The position numbers and the translations under genes were made by a program. From assembly GCF_030813355.1 (NCBI RefSeq), contig NZ_JAUSUD010000004.1, forward strand, positions 62,001 through 126,000: a stretch of 64,000 bases of DNA. Reading direction: 5' to 3'. The stretch is from Metabacillus malikii (GTDB taxonomy: Bacteria > Bacillota > Bacilli > Bacillales > Bacillaceae). How positions within the stretch are numbered: position 1 is the first letter of the stretch; each line of letters begins with the position of its first letter. Below are positions 59,946-64,000 of this stretch, in pieces. Under the pieces are notes generated by a model. That model was not told where the DNA came from. It ran no database searches and saw nothing but the letters and a program-made list of their open reading frames with translations.

Positions 59946-60944
59946 TTGCCAGTTAAAATGAGAGTTTTTATTATATTGATATTTTTGTTGCCTTTTCTAT
60001 TAAGCTTTCAATCTGAGGGTCGTTCCTATCCTACCTATGAAACATATTTAACTCCAAAAGGGATTGAATTCACTAGTTATTCATCGAATTGGGATCAGAG
60101 GAAGTTACAGGAGTTATATGTAGAGCTTTTAAAGAATGGACATGGAGAAGAATTAACAGAGTTAAAAGCGGTTAAAATTTACCCTGATAAGCATCAGGCT
60201 TCTAATACAAAGGGCAGTTATCAGGCACTTTCAAAGACTATTACACTATATCAAGGCGATAAATATGTTCATGTTGAAGACTATCGAGATACACTATCAC
60301 ATGAATATGGTCATCATTTTGCATATTATTATTTTCCATCTCATCATTTTCCATTTTCTAAGTGGAGTGTGGTCCGCGGTTTAGAACATGAAGCAATTCG
60401 TTGGGATGCATTCTGGAATTATAAAGAGGAGCATCACGCGAACTATCCACAAGAAATATTTGCAGATGATTATGTCCTTCTATTCGGTTCAACATCGGAA
60501 ATGAATAGTAAAACATTTACTGATCATGAACCATTTTACTTGCGTACAGAACACGAAAATCAGAATATACCTAACATTCTCGAAAATAAACCGTTAATTG
60601 AGATGATTGAGTTGGAGAGTGGCTTAAGTGTGGAACCTTCTCGATTAATCGAAATGCCACATTTTACAAATATTACTGATAATCTGGTTAGCTATCAAAT
60701 TACGAAAAAAGCAAATATCGCTTATCGCTTAAATGTACATTTACATGATATTAAAAATGAGTATGGAAGTACCGTTATGGAGTTTTATGAAATTACAGTA
60801 AACGATGATATCTCGGAATTACACTTTAATATTGAACAAGCCATTGAAAAAAATGATTCGAACTATCTATCATTTAGTCTTGATGTAGTCGATCTCTCGA
60901 CATCAATAGGCTTTGAAACTGAAAAAATTACTGTAGGTATATAA
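59946..60944 (+). CDS. Orphan secreted HExxH protein, probable metallopeptidase
   Basis: A 332-aa secreted protein. VFIILIFLLPFLLSFQSEG is a signal peptide. A zincin core follows with HEYGHH (His119, Glu120, His123) and a later NYPQEIFADDY (Glu170, Asp174) that can supply the third zinc ligand, as in gluzincin-type sites. The C-terminal 130 residues (IEMPHFTNITDNLVSYQITK) look like a beta-sandwich. I do not recognise a named family. The TTG at 59946 is eight nt after AAGGAAG; an ATG four codons later is possible. It is not in an operon. Confidence 0.65.
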   Translation: MPVKMRVFIILIFLLPFLLSFQSEGRSYPTYETYLTPKGIEFTSYSSNWDQRKLQELYVELLKNGHGEELTELKAVKIYPDKHQASNTKGSYQALSKTITLYQGDKYVHVEDYRDTLSHEYGHHFAYYYFPSHHFPFSKWSVVRGLEHEAIRWDAFWNYKEEHHANYPQEIFADDYVLLFGSTSEMNSKTFTDHEPFYLRTEHENQNIPNILENKPLIEMIELESGLSVEPSRLIEMPHFTNITDNLVSYQITKKANIAYRLNVHLHDIKNEYGSTVMEFYEITVNDDISELHFNIEQAIEKNDSNYLSFSLDVVDLSTSIGFETEKITVGI

Positions 60945-60967
60945 AAGAATTATTGTCATTAATAGAA

Positions 60968-61029
60968 TCTGACCCATCATAAGCATTTAGAACAGATATG
61001 AACCATATTCTTTATGTTTTATGGGTCAG
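60968..61029. terminator. Compound hairpin between convergent genes
   Basis: Outer TGACCCAT/ATGGGTCA with inner CATAA/TTATG, 62 nt in total, no clear U-tract. It lies between the ends of the HExxH gene and the 75-aa gene. Confidence 0.5.
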
Positions 61030-61051
61030 GCCTATTGTCAGAGGAGTCTCC

Positions 61052-61279
61052 TCATAACCTTCCTCTTACTTCATTGCGGATTACTTCAATTTCCTCGTCT
61101 GATAAATTTGCTGGGAGTGACGTTTCTTTCTCGAAAATCCAAGCATTTATTAGTTCAAAATCATCTTTATCAAATGTTACACTGTATTCCTTCCCATCAT
61201 GTGTTACCTGAGCTGTGACGTGTTGCTCGTCATATTGACCTTCATCAACAACCATTGAAAGTATTTGAAATGATTCCAT
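61052..61279 (-). CDS. Small conserved hypothetical protein, 75 aa
   Basis: A small acidic soluble protein (MESFQILSMVVDEGQYDEQH, then VTAQVTHDGKEYSVTFDKDDFEL). The beta-hairpin pattern VTAQVTHDGKEYSVTF is like that of small Bacillus DUF proteins, but not assigned. ATG follows AAGGAG by eight nt. Confidence 0.6.
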   Translation of the reverse strand: MESFQILSMVVDEGQYDEQHVTAQVTHDGKEYSVTFDKDDFELINAWIFEKETSLPANLSDEEIEVIRNEVRGRL

Positions 61280-61489
61280 GTACAAAGCTCCTTTTCCTTA
61301 GTAAAACTCATATTTGTAGGATGTTCATTAATAGAGCATTTATACTATGTTGGATTACCACCCACCCCGATATTGTGGGACTCGTGGTGCGAAAAACTAG
61401 CACAAATATTTTGTACAATAAAAAGTAACACGGAGTCTTAACCCTGTACGTTTTTATCTATTTTGGAAGCATTAATAGTAAACTCTTCT

Positions 61490-64000
61490 CTAACTTAATA
61501 AATCGATAATATCTTCGTCGGATATAGATGGACTTTTACTAGATTGAATGATGTCTTCGATCAGCCCTTTCTTTCGCTCTTGGAGTGCGTTCATTTTCCC
61601 TTCTATTGTTCCGTTCGTTACTAGCTTTATGACTTGGACGACCTCAGTTTGTCCGATTCGATGTGCACGGTCAGCTGCTTGCATTTCAACCGCAGGATTC
61701 CACCATAAATCGTATAAAATAACTGTATCTGCACCAGTTAAATTGAGTCCAGTACCCCCTGCTTTTAACGAAATTAAAAAAATTTCTCTTTCACCATTAT
61801 TAAATCTTTTACATAACTCGATTCGCTCAGCTGAAGCTGTTTGGCCATCTAAATAAAAATATGGAAAATCCAATTTAGTTATTTCAGCCCCAATTAGCTG
61901 GAGCATTTTCGTGAATTGTGAAAAGATAAGAATTCTTTTACCTGTACTATGGCATTCTTTTATAATATCGATTAATTGATCGAGCTTTGCAGACCTACCA
62001 TCATAATCATCAATAAATAAGCTTGGATGACAACAAATTTGGCGTAAACGTGTGATTCCAGCTAAAATCTTAATCCGGTTTTTTTGTATCGTTTCTTTAT
62101 CAAGATGCTTAAATTTATCATGCTTTAATTTGGCTAAGTAAGCGAGATAAAGTTGTTTCTGCTCTGGATAGAGGTCAGAGAAGAATTTATTTTCAACCTT
62201 TGCCGGTAGCTCTTGTAAAACATCTTTTTTCTCTCGACGTAATATGAAAGGTTTTACCCGTTTAGCAATTACTCCTCGTGGTAAATGTAGAAACGCTTTA
62301 CGATTAGGAAACAAACTAGGAAAAACAATTTGAAATATGGACCATAGCTCAGTTAAAGAATTTTCGACAGGAGTTCCTGTTAACGCGAACCGGTTTTTGG
62401 CAACAACCATTCTTGCGGATTTAGCAGTTTGAGTTAAGGGGTTTTTAACTGCTTGTGCTTCATCCAAAAAGAGTGTATGAAACTGTTTATCTTTATAATG
62501 GTTGTTGTCCTTTACTAATAACGGATAAGACGTAATTAGTACATCGTACTCCCCTGCTTGGTTAAATATATGATTTCTTTCTTTTTTTGTTCCGGCAACG
62601 ACCATCACTCTAAGTTCAGGTGCAAATTTCTTCAACTCATTTGCCCAATTATAAATAAGTGAAGAAGGTGATACAATAACTGCAGGTTTTTTCAGATGTC
62701 GTATTTCTGATACATTAGAAAGAATAAATGTAATTGCTTGGATTGTTTTGCCTAAGCCCATGTCGTCAGCAAGAATACCACCAAATTGATATTTAGATAA
62801 TGTTTTTAACCAGTTAAAACCAATTTTTTGATAATCCCGAAGAGTGGCATTTAAGTTAGGTGGAACACCATATTGTTCTTGATTTGGTGTTCGTAAATTC
62901 TGTAAAAACGATTCGAATTTCTTGCCGAGTTTTACAACTGCTTTATCTTCCAATTTGTCTAATTGTTGTATTCCATATAAAATTGGCAGGTGAATTTCTT
63001 TTTGAAGGTCATCGTGATTTAGCTCTAGGCCTTCTAAAAATCGAGCAACTTTTTCAAACTCCTTGTTTTCTAATGACAAAAAGGAGCCGCTTGTTAATTT
63101 ATAATATGGACGCTTTAGCTCGAGTGACTGTAATATCCCTCGAATATCTTCTTCATTTAAACCATTAATGTCAAACTGAATTGATAACCAATTTGTTCGT
63201 TCTTCGACCTCTACTCGAAAAAAAGGGTAAACAGGTTTTGTGAATAATCTTGCTCGAACAGCAGAAGTTGCAAATATCTCAACAAATGATTTTAGCTGAG
63301 GAATCATATTGTGTAAAAACTGATACTCTAATTCTTCATTTTGTAAGAAATATCCGCCTTCTGTTTTAGATAGCATACTCTCTTCCAATAGTCCTAGTAT
63401 TCGTTTCTCTTTTTCTTCATCCCTTACAATCGATGAAGCTTGTTCTTCATAGTCTATTTCTAGAGGATTTAAAATAATGTCATTATATTGAAATTCTAAA
63501 CCTGCTAACAGCTTATGATTTATTCTATCTAGATATAGTCTAGCTTTTAATTGGTTACCTTTCAGTATCGGTGAGAAAGTCTGTGATACCTCTACTTTAC
63601 CAAGCTGCTTCATTATTGGAATTACTTTTGTCGTGTATTCTTCAAGTTTCTCTATTGATAGTAGAAAATGACTTCCTTCATGTTCTTCGACCATATTTCT
63701 CAACTCTGCAAGTAAATGAAAATGCGTATCTTTTAACATAACTAGTTTATTTTCAATAAATATTATTTGATAAAGGTGCAAGAATTTAAGTTTTTCTATA
63801 CCGTATATCTTCAAGCGGAAATTATTATCACCATTTTTATAATCGAATGAAAACGATATGGGTAATGTTTCGGTACATTTTGTAACGCCTTCATAGTGCT
63901 GATTTTCATAGACGAGCTTCGTCGAAGGTGCCGCTATGAGTAGAGGAAGTACCGTTTCAAATGAGCTTGGCGGAAGATAAAGTCTTGCCGAGTTGTCGCT
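61490..64000 (-). CDS. SNF2-family helicase, 5' end beyond window
   Basis: A SNF2/RAD54-like ATPase read from the minus strand; the frame stays open to the edge of the window (62 more codons beyond position 63814), so the N-terminus is missing and at least 836 residues are visible. Motor motifs are ILADDMGLGKT (Walker A), LDEAQAVKNP, LTGTPVENSLTELW and the C-terminal SLKAGGTGLNLTGADTVILYDLWWNPAVEMQAADRAHRIGQ. The upstream part is the SNF2 helicase-associated region; a zinc-finger SWIM domain usually starts such proteins. Involved in DNA-protein remodelling or transcription; the exact role is unknown. Confidence 0.93.
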   Translation of the reverse strand, partial: SDNSARLYLPPSSFETVLPLLIAAPSTKLVYENQHYEGVTKCTETLPISFSFDYKNGDNNFRLKIYGIEKLKFLHLYQIIFIENKLVMLKDTHFHLLAELRNMVEEHEGSHFLLSIEKLEEYTTKVIPIMKQLGKVEVSQTFSPILKGNQLKARLYLDRINHKLLAGLEFQYNDIILNPLEIDYEEQASSIVRDEEKEKRILGLLEESMLSKTEGGYFLQNEELEYQFLHNMIPQLKSFVEIFATSAVRARLFTKPVYPFFRVEVEERTNWLSIQFDINGLNEEDIRGILQSLELKRPYYKLTSGSFLSLENKEFEKVARFLEGLELNHDDLQKEIHLPILYGIQQLDKLEDKAVVKLGKKFESFLQNLRTPNQEQYGVPPNLNATLRDYQKIGFNWLKTLSKYQFGGILADDMGLGKTIQAITFILSNVSEIRHLKKPAVIVSPSSLIYNWANELKKFAPELRVMVVAGTKKERNHIFNQAGEYDVLITSYPLLVKDNNHYKDKQFHTLFLDEAQAVKNPLTQTAKSARMVVAKNRFALTGTPVENSLTELWSIFQIVFPSLFPNRKAFLHLPRGVIAKRVKPFILRREKKDVLQELPAKVENKFFSDLYPEQKQLYLAYLAKLKHDKFKHLDKETIQKNRIKILAGITRLRQICCHPSLFIDDYDGRSAKLDQLIDIIKECHSTGKRILIFSQFTKMLQLIGAEITKLDFPYFYLDGQTASAERIELCKRFNNGEREIFLISLKAGGTGLNLTGADTVILYDLWWNPAVEMQAADRAHRIGQTEVVQVIKLVTNGTIEGKMNALQERKKGLIEDIIQSSKSPSISDEDIIDLLS

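Noticed and set aside
1-64000. tRNA, rRNA or prophage genes
   Set aside because: No tRNA-like cloverleaf, rRNA sequence, integrase, terminase or phage structural gene was recognised.

Overview
The window is chromosomal DNA from an endospore-forming, low-GC Gram-positive bacterium of the family Bacillaceae. The evidence is AT-rich sequence, strong AGGAGG-type ribosome binding sites with many TTG and GTG starts, a GerA-type germinant receptor operon, several spore-coat and sporulation genes (CotF-like, YjcZ), SpoIID/LytB, LytS-type cell-wall proteins, a leucine T-box and CcpA, Fnr and FadR-like operators. About three quarters of the genes lie on the minus strand. I see no rRNA, tRNA, intact insertion sequence, prophage or CRISPR array.

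Layout. 0-2 kb: a LysR regulator (5' end cut by the window edge) followed by cidA-cidB. 2-6 kb: an SDR/GNAT gene pair, a small ORF, and YndM and YetF membrane proteins. 6-10.4 kb: germinant receptor operon gerA-gerB-gerC plus a 52-aa fourth gene that matches the small two-helix D subunits, then a DUF3892 gene. 10.6-11.1 kb: a coat-protein pair. 11.5-18 kb: HD-GYP phosphodiesterase, SpoIID/LytB protein, a 58-aa zinc-ribbon protein, YueI and a seven-LysM wall protein. 18-25.8 kb: M20 peptidase, exoA, MgtC, an MBL hydrolase behind a FadR-like operator, DUF1292, an aldo/keto reductase and a duplicated P-loop ATPase. 26-31.4 kb: fabF, a lipoprotein, an M48 protease, two unrecognised 38-aa genes and a VUT transporter. 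32-36.9 kb: moaA, DoxX, a SEDS (RodA/FtsW) relic, speD and a Nif3-like protein. 37-41.9 kb: an lplB-lplC-lplA-yesL type carbohydrate ABC operon with two cre-like sites and a palindrome upstream. 42-50 kb: YhfK, dacC, an aldo/keto reductase, yjcZ, an HMCES/YedK protein, a Gln-rich coat pair, and ric behind an Fnr box. 50-56 kb: small multidrug export protein, LTA synthase, leuA with a Leu T-box, and a cyclophilin lipoprotein. 56.7-64 kb: a cNMP/CBS/DUF294 protein fused in operon to a DEDDh exonuclease, an orphan secreted HExxH protein and a SNF2 helicase that runs off the window.

Themes. Many genes concern the cell envelope (CidAB, SpoIID/LytB, LysM protein, DacC, LtaS) and spore biology. Two non-coding themes stand out. 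The first is a family of GC-richer intergenic repeats (three clear copies, at 22.7, 33.2 and 55.4 kb) with imperfect terminal inverted repeats. The second is a set of long hairpins whose loops are themselves structured (4.3, 11.4, 30.7, 41.9 and 61.0 kb), most at gene ends. The strongest candidates for new biology are the nucleotidyltransferase-like/exonuclease pair at 56.8-59.4 kb, the orphan HExxH protein at 59.9 kb, the D-subunit candidate, and the FadR-controlled MBL hydrolase.
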